Assembly: GCF_001746205.1 (NCBI RefSeq) | Contig: NZ_MDCO01000010.1 | Span: forward strand, 1-64,000 | Source: Brachyspira hampsonii | GTDB taxonomy: Bacteria; Spirochaetota; Brachyspiria; Brachyspirales; Brachyspiraceae | Direction of reading: 5' to 3' | Length of the DNA: 64,000 nt | Shown: one piece after another, positions 63,501 to 64,000 of the stretch | Position numbering within the stretch: the first letter of the stretch is position 1 | Layout of the letters: every line of letters starts with the position of its first letter | Translations under genes and position numbers: made by a program | Notes under the pieces: generated by a model | Told to the model about the DNA's origin: nothing | Database searches by the model: none | The model's input: only the letters and a program-made list of their open reading frames with translations

Positions 63501-64000
63501 TTAATTTGATAAATCTTTTATTAAATTATGAGCTTCTTCAAATCTTCTTTTTATTTCTTTCCAATTTTTCTCTTCCATCAAGTTTCTAGGACAAAGCCAA
63601 GAGCCTCCGCATGCAAATACATTTTTGTTTTGCAAATATTCTTTTACATTGTCAATACTCACTCCCCCTAAAGGCATAAACTTAACACCTGTATGCTGAT
63701 AAACAGGAGCTATATTTTTTATCCAATTAATGCCTCCAAATAAACCAGCATGGAAAAATTTTATATATTTATGCCCGTAAGCTAAACATTGCTCAACTTC
63801 AGAAGGTGTTGCAGCACCTGGTATATAATTATATTTTTTAGTTTTAGCATATTCCAACATTACAGGCTGAAAACCAGGGCTTATTATTAAATTAGTTCCC
63901 AAATCAAGTATTATGTCTACTTGTTCTGTACTTAAAACAGTAGCAGCTGCCCTTGGAAGAGTAGGGTAGTCTTTTACTAATATTTCTAATGCTTTATATC
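63501..64000 (-). CDS. eda: 2-keto-3-deoxy-6-phosphogluconate aldolase, 5' end off the window
   Basis: The frame is open to the right edge, giving the last 165 residues or so of KHG/KDPG aldolase. It reads LEILVKDYPTLPRAAATVLSTEQVDIILDLGTNLIISPGFQPVMLEYAKTKKYNYIPGAATPSEVEQCLAYGHKYIKFFHAGLFGG, where Lys of KFFHAG is the Schiff-base residue (more often KFFPA), and MPLGGVSIDNVKEYL plus ACGGSWLC complete the phosphate site. It cleaves KDPG to pyruvate and glyceraldehyde 3-phosphate in sugar-acid catabolism. The TTG at 63902 is internal and not a start. Confidence 0.9.
   Translation of the reverse strand, partial: YKALEILVKDYPTLPRAAATVLSTEQVDIILDLGTNLIISPGFQPVMLEYAKTKKYNYIPGAATPSEVEQCLAYGHKYIKFFHAGLFGGINWIKNIAPVYQHTGVKFMPLGGVSIDNVKEYLQNKNVFACGGSWLCPRNLMEEKNWKEIKRRFEEAHNLIKDLSN

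Overview
The window is a very AT-rich chromosomal segment (roughly a quarter G+C by eye) with dense, mostly co-directional gene runs. It looks like the anaerobic intestinal spirochaete genus Brachyspira. The reasons are Vsp-type variable surface proteins, many ankyrin and TPR proteins, a spirochaete-type SPASM protein, a group-B [FeFe] hydrogenase, a CoA-transferase/acyl-CoA dehydrogenase fermentation module, and lipoproteins with short lipoboxes. Genus is inferred from gene content; the species cannot be fixed from this sequence.

Layout. 1-970: the 3' end of one vsp gene, then a truncated vsp 5' end abutting a truncated Rpn-type nuclease gene (a deletion junction). 1025-3301: large ankyrin lipoprotein. 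3877-12001: complete xylose module, with xylB divergent from xylR, then xylA and the xylFGH ABC importer, plus shared XylR-type operator repeats. 12058-15504: recN, nadK, plsC. 15999-22311: [FeFe] hydrogenase, ankyrin protein, LamG-like/FN3 exported protein, two TPR proteins. 22370-23216: accessory patch with a 7-bp VNTR, an Imm51-like gene and a truncated TPR gene. 23316-26275: YwnB-like oxidoreductase, class M sirtuin, zinc macrodomain and an Rrf2 regulator. 26342-29173: AbgT transporter and peptidase T. 29432-35365: MITE-like repeat, vsp gene, valS, and an orphan two-member family. 35770-41630: folC, a tandemly duplicated envelope protein pair, a coiled-coil membrane protein, rnhB, a HAD phosphatase. 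41715-46427: tRNA-Gly, tig-clpP-clpX, efp, a membrane protein. 46443-50122: nested inverted repeats and two oligopeptide-binding lipoproteins. 50756-55339: CoA-transferase, acyl-CoA dehydrogenase/EtfA/rubredoxin fusion, flavodiiron protein. 55477-64000: envelope protein, prfA, a zinc-ribbon protein, spiro-SPASM protein, nucleotidyltransferase, DJ-1 protein, TPR protein and the end of a KDPG aldolase.

The most interesting system is at 23316-26275. Two minus-strand promoters, one before the macrodomain-sirtuin pair and one before the YwnB-like gene, have the same architecture. Each has a TTGTAAT-N7-ATTACAA palindrome whose spacer contains the -35 hexamer TTGACA, 17 bp to TATTAT, and a second palindrome near the start site. 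A YwnA-like Rrf2 regulator with a CPVG cysteine is encoded divergently beside them. This suggests a small, possibly thiol-responsive regulon for reversible protein ADP-ribosylation. The usual partners, GcvH-L and a lipoate ligase, are not in the window. A second notable module could pass electrons from acyl-CoA through a fused rubredoxin to a flavodiiron protein.

Several non-coding structures look like undescribed repeats: a 266-bp MITE-like element, two hairpin repeats with different loop sequences but preserved pairing, a pair of about 280-bp repeats with conserved ends, a nested GC-rich inverted-repeat island and a 16.7-copy heptamer array.
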